DNA from: a bacterium | GTDB lineage: Bacteria > Bacteroidota > Bacteroidia > Flavobacteriales_D > Sanyastnellaceae | DNA length: 64,000 bases | Assembly (NCBI GenBank): GCA_029979565.1 | Contig: JAPOHG010000002.1 | Coordinates: 100,953-164,952 of the forward strand | Direction: 5' to 3' | Part shown: positions 10,560 through 20,370 of the stretch, one piece after another | How positions within the stretch are numbered: position 1 is the stretch's first letter | Layout: the number at the start of each line of letters is the position of its first letter | Position numbers and translations under genes: made by a program | The notes under the pieces: model-generated | The model's database searches: none | What the model saw: the letters and a program-made list of their open reading frames with translations, nothing else | What the model was told of the DNA's origin: nothing

Positions 10560-11093
10560 TTATTCTTTGTTTGGCGCATTTTTCAATCGGTCGCCGAGTT
10601 CAACCACGTGCATTTGATCCAGATGACCCCTGGCAATGCTGAATTTTACCAATGTTCGTGTCCGGTGAAAACCGTGCAAGCCTGCGGCCCCCGGGTTCAC
10701 GTACAGTCCTCCAAAGCTCTCGTCGCGCTGTACCTTGAGCAGGTGGCTGTGGCCACAGATGAATACATCGGGACGGTTGGCATCCAAAAGGCGACGAATT
10801 CCCTTGGCATACCTGCCAGGCCGACCGCCAATGTGGGTCATGCAAAACCGCACCCCTTGAATCTCCCAATGCAGGATTTCATCGGTTTCGGAACGCATCT
10901 TGTGATCGTCGATGTTGCCGAATACCACCCGGAGTTTGACATTGAGTTGCTGCATGGCATCCAGAACAGACAGGCTCCCAACGTCACCGGCGTGCCAAAT
11001 CTCGTCGCAACCTGACAAATGATGTGTCATGCGCTCGTCCCAATGGCTGTGCGTATCCGATAACAACCCAATGTGAACGGTGTCCTTCGGCAT
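10560..11093 (-). CDS. YfcE/MJ0936-type metallophosphoesterase
   Basis: MPKDTVHIGLLSDTHSHW...WHAGDVGSL...VFGNIDDHKMR...FCMTHIGGRPGRY...FICGHSHLLKV...NPGAAGLHGFHRTRT; start trimmed to the ATG at 11093. Confidence 0.92.
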   Translation of the reverse strand: MPKDTVHIGLLSDTHSHWDERMTHHLSGCDEIWHAGDVGSLSVLDAMQQLNVKLRVVFGNIDDHKMRSETDEILHWEIQGVRFCMTHIGGRPGRYAKGIRRLLDANRPDVFICGHSHLLKVQRDESFGGLYVNPGAAGLHGFHRTRTLVKFSIARGHLDQMHVVELGDRLKNAPNKE

Positions 11094-11185
11094 GGTGTTT
11101 GGTTTGGTGCAAGGAAGCCTATTTTCGGAACATGTACAAGGACCAATCTGCCCACAAATCCATTGCATTTCATCTTGTGAAACAC

Positions 11186-13072
11186 ATGCGATGGTTGGTG
11201 CCTTTGATCCTTTTCTTGGCACACGGTTTTGGGGCCGTCGCGCAAACAAAGATTCCCAAACGCGCCCAACGGCAATTGGATGATGCAATTGAAAAGTACA
11301 TGAAACGGGATGTGCGAGGTGCATTTGAAGCGGTCAATGCGGCGTTAAGGGACGCGCCGACCTGCGCGGATGCTTGGATGCTCAAAAGCCAATTGCACGA
11401 GGGTCAATCAGAATGGGTTCCCGCGGCCCATGCCCTGAATCAAGCCATAGCGTCCAACGGCGAATTGCTGCGTAAATGGCGGGAAAAACTTGCTCGACTA
11501 GAATTTCGTGCTGGGTCCTATGAGGCAGCACTTGCTGTGGTTGAAGGAGGCGTAATCACGGATTCTTTGCTCGAGGCATGCATTCGTTTTGCCGCTGACG
11601 CGGTGAAGCAACCCATGGAATTGAATCCAGCGCCGCTAGCGGGAACGCTCAACAGCGATGCACCAGAATATTACCCAGCATTGTATGCGACGGGTGATCG
11701 CATGATTTTCACCCGTCAAATTGGAGGGGATGCTCGTATGACAGGACAAGAAGACTTTTACGAGGCCAGGCTATCGGATGATGGGACTTGGAATGTGTTC
11801 CGGGAACTTGTGGAGATCAACACCCCGGGAAATGAAGGAGCCCCAACGGTAAGGGGGGACGGTCGGCAGCTCATTTTCACCGCTTGTGACGGCTTGGATG
11901 GGGCATACGGCAGACGAACAGGAGAAGGCAGTTGCGATTTGTTTTATGCTGATTTTGACGTTTCCGAAGGTCGGTTTAGACGGGAGATAAACATCGTTGA
12001 CCTCAACAGCAAGGCGTGGGAAAGCCAGCCTTCGCTCAGTTCCGATGGACGTTGGTTGTTTTTTGTTCGCGCCTACAGGAACCAAGACGGTCGGGTGATT
12101 CAGGACATCTACCAGTCTGAGCGCCAATCAGACAATTCATGGAGTCGTCCTGCTCGACTTCCGAAAACCATCAACACGGATGGGCGTGAAGAAAACCCGG
12201 TGCTTCACAGCGACGGCAAGACACTGTATTTTGCATCCAACGGACACGCTGGAATGGGAGGGCTGGACCTTTTCGTTTCAAGGCGGCAACCGGACGGATC
12301 TTGGTCAAAAGCGGAGAACCTCGGATTCCCCATTAATTCAAGTGGCGATGAAAACAGTCTGCAAGTATTTCCGGATGGAAAAACCGCTTTGTTCGCGACC
12401 GATCGAGAAGTACCGGGGAATTTGGATCTATGGCAATTTGAGTTGCCCGGACATGCCACAGCTGAATCGGTAGTGCTCTGGAGCGGTGAGGTTCTGGATG
12501 CGACCTCCAAACGACCCATCCGTGCATCCGTTCAGGTTTTGGACCGATTTGGAAATACGATTGGTCAGCAAACCAGCTCCTCAGTGGATGGCGGTTTTAC
12601 CCTGACCTTTCCTGTAACTGAGCGGGTGATCTTACAGATTGATGAGCCGGGATACGGTTCTTATTCGAAAACCCTCGAACCCGCAGAAGGACAAGACCCT
12701 TTTGTGTCCATTGCGCTGCAGCGTCTTCAAGTTGGAACGGTACTGGTGCTCAATGACGTCCGCTTCGAGCGTTCTTCTGCAGCGCTTGATGCCAGTTTTC
12801 AGCCGGATTTGGAACAGCTTGCGAGGACCCTCAATGGGACCAATCTGCGCATTCGCATCGCCGGCCACACAGATGGGGAGGGAAGTGCCGAGCGCAACCA
12901 GGTACTCAGTGAAAATCGTGCAATGGCTGTTGCCCGTTTTTTGGAAGACTTGGGGATTGATCCAAGCAGGATGGAAACGATCGGTTACGGCATGTCTCAA
13001 CCCATAGCCACCAACGAAACATCGGAAGGACGCGCACAAAACCGCCGCACGGAGATTGAAATCATTCAATAA
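11186..13072 (+). CDS. OmpA-family protein with TPR-like, PD40 propeller, regulatory-like and OmpA C-terminal domains (PorE-like)
   Basis: Signal peptide MRWLVPLILFLAHGFGAVAQ; repeated NPVLHSDGKTLYFASNGHAGMGGLDLF (PD40); GEVLDATSKRPIRASVQVLD; OmpA motif RIAGHTDGEGSAERNQVLSENRAMAVARFLEDLGI. Confidence 0.88.
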   Translation: MRWLVPLILFLAHGFGAVAQTKIPKRAQRQLDDAIEKYMKRDVRGAFEAVNAALRDAPTCADAWMLKSQLHEGQSEWVPAAHALNQAIASNGELLRKWREKLARLEFRAGSYEAALAVVEGGVITDSLLEACIRFAADAVKQPMELNPAPLAGTLNSDAPEYYPALYATGDRMIFTRQIGGDARMTGQEDFYEARLSDDGTWNVFRELVEINTPGNEGAPTVRGDGRQLIFTACDGLDGAYGRRTGEGSCDLFYADFDVSEGRFRREINIVDLNSKAWESQPSLSSDGRWLFFVRAYRNQDGRVIQDIYQSERQSDNSWSRPARLPKTINTDGREENPVLHSDGKTLYFASNGHAGMGGLDLFVSRRQPDGSWSKAENLGFPINSSGDENSLQVFPDGKTALFATDREVPGNLDLWQFELPGHATAESVVLWSGEVLDATSKRPIRASVQVLDRFGNTIGQQTSSSVDGGFTLTFPVTERVILQIDEPGYGSYSKTLEPAEGQDPFVSIALQRLQVGTVLVLNDVRFERSSAALDASFQPDLEQLARTLNGTNLRIRIAGHTDGEGSAERNQVLSENRAMAVARFLEDLGIDPSRMETIGYGMSQPIATNETSEGRAQNRRTEIEIIQ

Positions 13073-15128
13073 GCTTCCATCGCCAGGAGATCCAAATGCT
13101 GCGTGGGGGAGCAGGATTGAAATACCTCCCACCGAAGGCGTTTGTTTGCAACCATCCAGAGAAGTTGGCATCGAGAACGTTCCGAACACCAACTTGAACG
13201 GTATGTGCACCACGGGCGCGTTCTATTGAAGCATTGAGTCGGTGCTGTGATGCGGCCCAATCGTCTCTGCTATTGTGCAATTTGATGCGGTCAAACCAGT
13301 GGTATTGCCACCTCCAAGTCCATGCGCCGTGGGACAGCGCTCCCGCAGTTCCTGCGCTGTGAAGCGGCGTTCCTGGGACCACATCTGCAAACGGGTCGAA
13401 AGCGTGACGGTTGATGTTCAACCAGCCGTTGAAAAGAAACGTAGCCTGATGAGCAATCATGTAAAGCATTTGAGTGGAAGCTTCCACACCAGCCATTCGC
13501 AGGCCTTCCACATTGTCCATAAAAATCCCATCCGTTGGACCGGGTACTTGTGCAATGGCTCCAATAACGCGTTGATGATACGCTTGTATGGAACAATCCA
13601 ATGTGGACGATTCAGTCACATGGGACCATGTTGCGCCAATTTCGAGGGCCTGCGCTTGCTCCGATTGCAAATTGTAGGGTTGGTATCCCTCGGGGTCAAT
13701 CAATTCGAATGAGGTTGGATGGCTTCCTCCGGTTCCCCATTGGGCAAAAACACGAAGTTTCGGCGTGGACTGGTAGGCGACTTGAAGAAATGGAAGCCAT
13801 TCGAAGGCCGTGTATGATTCGGCGTAGATTCCTGTGCTGTCTCCAATGATTCGGCGGATTCCATCTGTGGATCGATTGAAGTTCTCAGCTGCAAGCTGTG
13901 CATCGATTTGCCACTTGTCCTTCCACTCGAAACGGGTGCCAATGCCCGCCCAGTGGCTTTGCGTAAACGATTCAAGGGCATACCGCAATGCGTCGGAGGC
14001 GTATGCATTGTCCTGCTCGTCGAGGGTCAACCATTCATAACGCAGGATGAAAGATTGGTCGAGCGTGAGTTTGCCTTGGGTACCCACCGCCTTGGATTGC
14101 GCTCTCCACAAGCGCATTGAGACGAAGTCCTCGTTTTCCTTTTTGAAGCCATTGAAAAAGGGGGATGTGCCAAAGGGATTGGATTTCTTTGAATGTTGCC
14201 CATACAGCCACATTCCGTTGCGGCTGCGCTCGAATTGGGACGTTCGACTCCAACCTGCCCAAGATCGTTTTCTGTTGACGTGTGCATCGTAGGGCGCACC
14301 TGGGCCTTCGGTGGGGTTCAGCAAGGCATCGCTCTCATTTAATCCGCCGGGAAGCCCCCATTCAGCATCCATCCATCCAAGCCAGGTTCGCTGTTCCACG
14401 CCGGGTCTACCGTTGTGAATCCATTGCGCTTCAGCTTGGTTTTTGCGGTTGTGCTCTTGTTGACGGTAGCCAGGCGATTCATTCCAAAACATCCGAACGT
14501 GCAGTGCGTTGTCGCCACGATTGTCAAGCTTCTGCGTATGCGAAAATCCGGATTCTTGGGACCCGCCACCTGCAGCTCCGGCACCCGGACTGCGCAGCAC
14601 AGCATAACCATTGGTCTCGTTTTTCAGGTTGTGAAACGAGGGCAAGCTCGTACCGATGAGGGCTCCTCCGTACGCATTTCCGTAAAGTGCGCCAACGGGT
14701 CCTTTGACCACTTCCAATCGATGAAGCCATTGCGGATTACAGAGTTCCAACGGACTGTTTCCACTGGCATTCGTAAGCACAAAGCCATCCATGAGCAAAA
14801 GAACGTTGCGCACGCCATAGGGAGAACGTAGCCCGCTGCTTCGCATTTGGAGTCTACGAGAGCCACCGGTTCCTCGCGTTTCCATGTAGACTCCTGGAAC
14901 AGAATTCAGTGCGTCCTGCAGGTCAGGAGAATGACCATTTTGAAGATCTGACGCTTGAAGAACGGCCACATTCGCGGCAGTCCGTGCTTTGGTTGATGGG
15001 ATGCGAAGAGCAAGCACTTCAGCCGGCTGCACCGACGTCGTATCGACGAGTTTATTCGTTTGCGTTTCTGCGACAAATGGGATGGTCAGGAATGCAAAAC
15101 CGGCGATGAGGACCAGTGGTCGATTCAT
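13062..15128 (-). CDS. TonB-dependent outer-membrane receptor
   Basis: Plug domain DLQDALNSVPGVYMETRGTGGSRRLQMRSSGLRSPYGVRNVLLLMDGFVLTNASG...VKGPVGALYGNAYGGALI; C-terminal beta-barrel. Confidence 0.9.
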   Translation of the reverse strand: MNRPLVLIAGFAFLTIPFVAETQTNKLVDTTSVQPAEVLALRIPSTKARTAANVAVLQASDLQNGHSPDLQDALNSVPGVYMETRGTGGSRRLQMRSSGLRSPYGVRNVLLLMDGFVLTNASGNSPLELCNPQWLHRLEVVKGPVGALYGNAYGGALIGTSLPSFHNLKNETNGYAVLRSPGAGAAGGGSQESGFSHTQKLDNRGDNALHVRMFWNESPGYRQQEHNRKNQAEAQWIHNGRPGVEQRTWLGWMDAEWGLPGGLNESDALLNPTEGPGAPYDAHVNRKRSWAGWSRTSQFERSRNGMWLYGQHSKKSNPFGTSPFFNGFKKENEDFVSMRLWRAQSKAVGTQGKLTLDQSFILRYEWLTLDEQDNAYASDALRYALESFTQSHWAGIGTRFEWKDKWQIDAQLAAENFNRSTDGIRRIIGDSTGIYAESYTAFEWLPFLQVAYQSTPKLRVFAQWGTGGSHPTSFELIDPEGYQPYNLQSEQAQALEIGATWSHVTESSTLDCSIQAYHQRVIGAIAQVPGPTDGIFMDNVEGLRMAGVEASTQMLYMIAHQATFLFNGWLNINRHAFDPFADVVPGTPLHSAGTAGALSHGAWTWRWQYHWFDRIKLHNSRDDWAASQHRLNASIERARGAHTVQVGVRNVLDANFSGWLQTNAFGGRYFNPAPPRSIWISWRWKLIE

Positions 15129-16525
15129 TCCGCATGGACGACTTGAAAGGATGCCGTTCGGGTGCCCTGCGCATGGGTCAAGGCGATGAAGTACGATCCA
15201 TCAGACCATCCCTCGGTTTCAAGCGTCAATGGGCTGTTGCTTACTCGTCCTTGGGCCACCGCTTCACCGGTGAATGAATACACCGTGTACTCCGCATTGT
15301 GTACATCATGATTCCATGCGAACTGAATGCGGTCTGTACAAGGATTGGGGAACGCTACCGGTCTCAATTCATCTGGTCGCTCCGATACGGTGGACGCGAA
15401 GGCCTCATTTCGGAATTCTTTGATGATGTTGGGGCCGCTCCCGGGGTAAGAGGGACCATTAAACGCCACGTAGACCGATCCCGTGTAGGGATTGATGGCT
15501 ACGTCGCGGATGCGCTGGTTGAAGCTCGAAAAGAACTGGTCTTCACTGGTGACACTCAATCCATCTTCCGAAAGGTGAAGAACGCTCAAGCGCTCGTATT
15601 GCGCTCCCAATCCCCCAAGCACTGAAAGCAAGACGCTGTGCTGCCATTCCGGAATGGCTTCGTGGTTGTAGTATTCGATGCCATTGACGGCGATGCACGG
15701 TGTCCATGCTTTGAGGGGTTCAACCACGTTGTTCTCCACGCAGAAATCTTGCTCGGCTGGCGTGTTGCAAAATCCTTCCACCTGTGGCCAGCCGTAATTG
15801 CCCCCGGCTTCGATGATGTTGAATTCATCATTGGAATTTTGCCCGTGTTCGCTCGCGTAGATGATGCCATTCGGCCCCAATGCCAATCCTTGGCTGTTGC
15901 GGTTGCCCAAGGTGTAGATGTACGAGTCGGGGAAGGGGTTGTCTTCGGGAATGCTGCCGTCCAAGTTCAAACGCAAGGTCTTACCCTGAAGGGAATTCAT
16001 CGATTGGGAAAGTCCTGATGCTCCCACATCTCCGGCCGTCATCAGGAGTGTATTGTCCGGCAAGACGAGGAGCCGGCTGCCGTTGTGAATGCCTCCTGCA
16101 TCAAGGGTGAGCAGGAATTCTTCATTGACCAGCTCGGTTCCATTCCAATCGAAAACACTGAGGTATTCTTGGCCATTCCAGGAGCTTCCAGCGCAGTAGA
16201 CCACATAAACTTTAGGCGACGTTTCCCAGTCGGGATGCATGACCATTCCCAGCATTCCCGGTTCACCGTTTCCACTGTTCATGACGTTTTTCTCCAACAC
16301 GGTGGTGTAGTCACCGGTCGTGGGATCGATGCGCAGGACCTCGCCTTTACGGGAGGTCATCCACAGGTGGTCGTCGGGCCCCCACAGGATTTCCCAAGGG
16401 ATTTGCATGCCGGTGACCAGGTCGTATTCCGTCAACGTCGTATTGCCGATTTCCCAGGTTGGCTGGCCGGTGGCAGTCATGGCTAAAAAGCCAAAGACAC
16501 TGAGGAGTGCAGGTTTCAATTTCAT
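15125..16525 (-). CDS. PQQ-dependent glucose/sorbosone dehydrogenase-like protein with T9SS sorting domain
   Basis: IPWEILWGPDDHLWMTSRKGEVLRIDP...GNRNSQGLALGPNGIIYASEHGQNSNDEFNIIEAGGNYGWPQVEG; C-terminal VAFPNPCTDRIQF...SFQVVHAE. Confidence 0.88.
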   Translation of the reverse strand: MKLKPALLSVFGFLAMTATGQPTWEIGNTTLTEYDLVTGMQIPWEILWGPDDHLWMTSRKGEVLRIDPTTGDYTTVLEKNVMNSGNGEPGMLGMVMHPDWETSPKVYVVYCAGSSWNGQEYLSVFDWNGTELVNEEFLLTLDAGGIHNGSRLLVLPDNTLLMTAGDVGASGLSQSMNSLQGKTLRLNLDGSIPEDNPFPDSYIYTLGNRNSQGLALGPNGIIYASEHGQNSNDEFNIIEAGGNYGWPQVEGFCNTPAEQDFCVENNVVEPLKAWTPCIAVNGIEYYNHEAIPEWQHSVLLSVLGGLGAQYERLSVLHLSEDGLSVTSEDQFFSSFNQRIRDVAINPYTGSVYVAFNGPSYPGSGPNIIKEFRNEAFASTVSERPDELRPVAFPNPCTDRIQFAWNHDVHNAEYTVYSFTGEAVAQGRVSNSPLTLETEGWSDGSYFIALTHAQGTRTASFQVVHAE

Positions 16526-16552
16526 GACCGAAATTTAAGCCACAAACCTTTC

Positions 16553-17092
16553 TTGATGATGATTGAGTTCCACCGTTGGTTCGCCCTTGCATTTTTCGTT
16601 TTGGCTGCAATGCTATTCCCTTCGATTTCTTCGGCCCAAGCCCCCGACTGGATGTTTGCATTGGAAGGCTCGTATGTTGGTCGTTTTGAGATGCCGTCAG
16701 GAGAAGACGATGTCATGACTACTGTGGATGCACGTTTGGATGGCAAACGCAGTGGCGCCGAAGATGGTTTCGTGCTTCAGTTCGCACGAGAAGCCGCTTC
16801 GGGCATTGTGAAGGAAGCACAAATGTGGTCGTGGAATGACGCTGCTGGCACCCTCGATGTTACCGCCATTTCAGATGGACAGCGTGCCGAGAGCCAATGG
16901 TTTGCTTCACCGAAGGGCCTCGCGGTGAACCTCACCAGAGGGGGGACGGTCGCTGGCGCTGCAGCGATCGAACGATTGCGCCTGGAACGCCTGCCTGGTC
17001 AATTGCGGTTGACGAAGCAGTACAACCTCGGTGACGGCGAATGGACCATGCAATGGCGCTACATTCTCGACGATTACGTGGGGGAGGAATGA
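16553..17092 (+). CDS. Hypothetical secreted protein
   Basis: 179 aa ORF with signal peptide (FHRWFALAFFVLAAMLFPSISSAQA); divergent from the GSDH gene by 27 bp; no family recognised. Confidence 0.65.
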   Translation: MMMIEFHRWFALAFFVLAAMLFPSISSAQAPDWMFALEGSYVGRFEMPSGEDDVMTTVDARLDGKRSGAEDGFVLQFAREAASGIVKEAQMWSWNDAAGTLDVTAISDGQRAESQWFASPKGLAVNLTRGGTVAGAAAIERLRLERLPGQLRLTKQYNLGDGEWTMQWRYILDDYVGEE

Positions 17093-17100
17093 GCCTGGTA

Positions 17101-19503
17101 TCAGGGGAACCTGCGCACTTGCGGGCGAACATCAAAAGCGGCAGCTCCCCAGGGTTTAATGGCGAAGCCACCTGAAGGGACCGATTCCAATGTGCCGAGC
17201 AATGGGTGAAGAGGTTCTCCTGTCTCAACCGAAAGGTTGTACGGCTGTCCGGTTGTGTTGATCAGCACCCACGTGTTTTCGTCGAGGTAGCTACGGTGAA
17301 TAGCGAGCAGACCATGTGCCAATTCAGAATAGGCTGTTTGGCCGTACATCATGCTCATTCTTCTATTTCGAAGGGTTATCCAATTTTTGGTCCATTGGTG
17401 CATCCACTTTTCCTCGTCGGTCCATTCGTCAAAACGCATCATGCGGCGGTTATCAGGATCATTGCCTCCTACGTCTGCAATTTCATCGCCGTAATAGATG
17501 CAGGGAATGCCAGGGCTCGACATCAAAAAGGCCATGAGCCAGCTCATTTTTCGGTACCCAACGTTGCCCTGGTGTTCAATTTCACGGGTCCATCCAGCGA
17601 ATTTGGTGTCTTCCGACGGATCGAGTGCCCCGTCAGCTAGGGATGTGAAACGGGGGCGGTCTTGGTTGCCCGTAATGTTGCCCATGAGGTGGTGGGCACC
17701 GTATGTGTCTAAGCTTTGGTTGGCCACCGCAATCAATGCCGACAAATTGGCTGTTTCAGCGGTAAAGGCCGCGACCAAGGCGTCGTAGAGGTTGAAATCA
17801 AACTGGGCATCCAACATGCCATTCGAGAGGTAGCTGCGAATCAACTCAGGAGCGCCGTATGTCTCGCCGATTTGGAACATAGGTTGCTGCTGCTTGCTGC
17901 GCACTTTTTGGGTTAGCGTTCTCCAGAACACCTCGGGGATGTGTTTGGTCGCATCGTGTCGGAAGCCGTCGATGTTGGTGTTTTCCACCCACCACACCGC
18001 GCTGTCGGTCATGGTTTGGTAGACCTCCGGTCGTTCCAAGTCCAACGTGGGCATGAAGGTGTCAAACCATGTGGTCAAGCGCTGTTCGTCCCACAATTGA
18101 GTATTCAACGAGCCATCGGGCAAGTACAGGTTGGTGACCCAATCGGGGTGTTCTTTGTAAACGGGATGTTCTTCGTGCACGTGGTTGGCAACGTAATCGA
18201 CTAAAATGTTTTGGTCCCTTTCGTGAATGGCTTCGACCAAGGCATTGAATTCTTCCATCGTTCCAAACCGGCGGTCGGTTCCGGTCGAAGCGATGGGCCA
18301 GTAGCCGTGGTAGCCACTGAATTTGCTCGTGACGTCCGTATTGGGGTCAGACCAGTAGCCCCAGGCACCGTCGGGGTTCGGGGTGATGGGGCTGACCCAG
18401 ATGGTGTTGGCGCCGAGGTCCTGGATGTAATCCAGCGATGAAGCGATGCCGGCGAAATCTCCTCCGTAGTGGTTGGCTTCAGGTCGAATGCCGGGATCTT
18501 CGCATGCCCAGTCATTCGCGGTATCGCCATTTTTGAATCGATCAACCATCAAGAAATACATAACCATGGCGTGCCAGTCGTGTCGGTTGAGCTGGCTCGT
18601 CTGGGTGATGGGTTCGCCTGCTTGCAGGGGGATGAGTTGGGACTGACTCTTGTTGGATTCGGTGGAAGTCCAAATGCGTACAAAGGATCGCTCTTGAGCG
18701 TATGCGGCTGCTGGGATGCCCAATGAAAACAACCCGGTCGAATCCGTTTGGCCGAACCCGTAGATTTCATTGTTCCACCATGCGTAGAAGTGTGCGTTGG
18801 GTGCAGTGCGTCCCAAGAAACCAGCGGCTTGCTGAACGTTCCCAGCGGGCACGCTTGGAATGTATTCCAGCTTCATCGGAAGTGGGGATTCGTCTGAACC
18901 CACTTGAAGCATGGAGTTGAATCCGCCAAATCCGTTGGGGACCCGGTTCAGATGAGAGGGGTCCGGTTGCTCCACACCATCAATGACCAATTGGTACAGG
19001 TGGGTTCCTTTATCGAGCATCAGTTCCACTCTGTGATAGCCTTGGCTTCCGTCCATTTCGATTGGGTTCGCTTGCCAATTGGTGAAACTTCCGATGACTT
19101 GAACTGACTCGTGTGCCTGGTAGTCGAGGAGCATGAGTTCAACCGGTTCTTTGGTGGTTTTGAAAACGGGGACTTCCGTGTGTCCACCTCCTGACCACAA
19201 TTGGAGAAAGCCAAGCTGTCGGCGTGGTTGTTCGGTCAACTGGACCACGCGATCTTCGCCCAGTTCGGAAATGGGCAGCAACGTGCCATTTTCCCATTTA
19301 ACGGAGTCGATGACCGGGAGAATGCTGGCGAAGTCACTCAAATAGAGCGTGGTGGTATCCGCATTCATTTGAATGGGCGTCAAGGGTCTAGCGACTGATT
19401 GGGGCGAAGGCGCAGAAGTGCAGCCGAACCAAAGTGTGCCGACTAGCGCAGCAAAAAGCCATGCGGAGGCATGGCTTTTCAATGGGAGTTGGATTCGAGT
19501 CAT
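17101..19503 (-). CDS. GH13 alpha-amylase/neopullulanase-like lipoprotein (SusG-position)
   Basis: Lipobox-like LWFGC; N-terminal glycogen-binding-like region VQVIGSFTNWQANPIEMDG; GH13 motifs VDYVANHV, DGFRHDATKH, QIGETYG, GNQDRPR. Confidence 0.92.
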   Translation of the reverse strand: MTRIQLPLKSHASAWLFAALVGTLWFGCTSAPSPQSVARPLTPIQMNADTTTLYLSDFASILPVIDSVKWENGTLLPISELGEDRVVQLTEQPRRQLGFLQLWSGGGHTEVPVFKTTKEPVELMLLDYQAHESVQVIGSFTNWQANPIEMDGSQGYHRVELMLDKGTHLYQLVIDGVEQPDPSHLNRVPNGFGGFNSMLQVGSDESPLPMKLEYIPSVPAGNVQQAAGFLGRTAPNAHFYAWWNNEIYGFGQTDSTGLFSLGIPAAAYAQERSFVRIWTSTESNKSQSQLIPLQAGEPITQTSQLNRHDWHAMVMYFLMVDRFKNGDTANDWACEDPGIRPEANHYGGDFAGIASSLDYIQDLGANTIWVSPITPNPDGAWGYWSDPNTDVTSKFSGYHGYWPIASTGTDRRFGTMEEFNALVEAIHERDQNILVDYVANHVHEEHPVYKEHPDWVTNLYLPDGSLNTQLWDEQRLTTWFDTFMPTLDLERPEVYQTMTDSAVWWVENTNIDGFRHDATKHIPEVFWRTLTQKVRSKQQQPMFQIGETYGAPELIRSYLSNGMLDAQFDFNLYDALVAAFTAETANLSALIAVANQSLDTYGAHHLMGNITGNQDRPRFTSLADGALDPSEDTKFAGWTREIEHQGNVGYRKMSWLMAFLMSSPGIPCIYYGDEIADVGGNDPDNRRMMRFDEWTDEEKWMHQWTKNWITLRNRRMSMMYGQTAYSELAHGLLAIHRSYLDENTWVLINTTGQPYNLSVETGEPLHPLLGTLESVPSGGFAIKPWGAAAFDVRPQVRRFP

Positions 19504-19518
19504 GTGGCGATGAAATGC

Positions 19519-20370
19519 TTATTCGCAATCGAGCAATGAGATGATTTCGAAAGGGGGTGGTCCGGGAGGGTAGGTAAATCCTTCACGGACGATGTAATAC
19601 CAAATTTCGGACAAAGACTCTCCTTCGCTCAGGATTCCCGCAAACAGGTCCTCCGGAATCATGGTGGTTCTGAATTTTCCTTCTCCAATGGAGGTCAATT
19701 TCAATTCAGGGTACGCGTACACATCGGTTTCCGGGGCATATTCGTAACTCGTGAAGGCGTCGACTTTGCCCAGTAAGTAGATGTAGCAATCGTCATCGCC
19801 CATGTTTTGCAATCCTTCGTAAAGGACCTCTTTGGTGTTGTCATAGGTAATGGTCAAGAAATCATCGGGCTCCCGCAATTCGGGGAACACGCAGATGCGC
19901 GCAGCACACAGTTTTGGAATGATGTCCACGTGCATGTCTTCCGATTTAGCCTCAAAGTTGAATCCATCGACGGGGTATCCGTTTTTAAGCTTGGCCAGGC
20001 ACGAAATGCCGCGGGAGAACAGCTGTGGTCCGTCGACGCCGTAGTATTCCGTTGGAACAAAGGTCATGGAGTACAACTTGGGACCCACTTTGGTCATGAC
20101 TTGGTGATCTGCGCTGTTGTCCCAATCGCCATTGCCGGCTGCAGGACCGGAGGGGTTCCAAGTCCAGAGGTAAACCGTCGTATCCGGGAAAGCGTCCAGA
20201 ATGGCGGAGAGTCCGTTGTTTTGTATGCCATCTTCACTTTGGTTCATGTCGATGAACAACGTCAGCTCTGAATTGGCATCGGTCGGAGATGGAAGAACAT
20301 ACGCTTTTTGAGCATGGGCCGTTGCGTGCATGCAGGCAAAGGCGAGCAGGGAGAATAAGATCTTCTTCAT
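19519..20370 (-). CDS. Secreted protein of unknown function in SusE/F position
   Basis: Signal peptide MKKILFSLLAFACMHATAHAQ; encoded between SusD/DUF5004-like and GH13 lipoprotein genes; no confident family. Confidence 0.6.
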   Translation of the reverse strand: MKKILFSLLAFACMHATAHAQKAYVLPSPTDANSELTLFIDMNQSEDGIQNNGLSAILDAFPDTTVYLWTWNPSGPAAGNGDWDNSADHQVMTKVGPKLYSMTFVPTEYYGVDGPQLFSRGISCLAKLKNGYPVDGFNFEAKSEDMHVDIIPKLCAARICVFPELREPDDFLTITYDNTKEVLYEGLQNMGDDDCYIYLLGKVDAFTSYEYAPETDVYAYPELKLTSIGEGKFRTTMIPEDLFAGILSEGESLSEIWYYIVREGFTYPPGPPPFEIISLLDCE

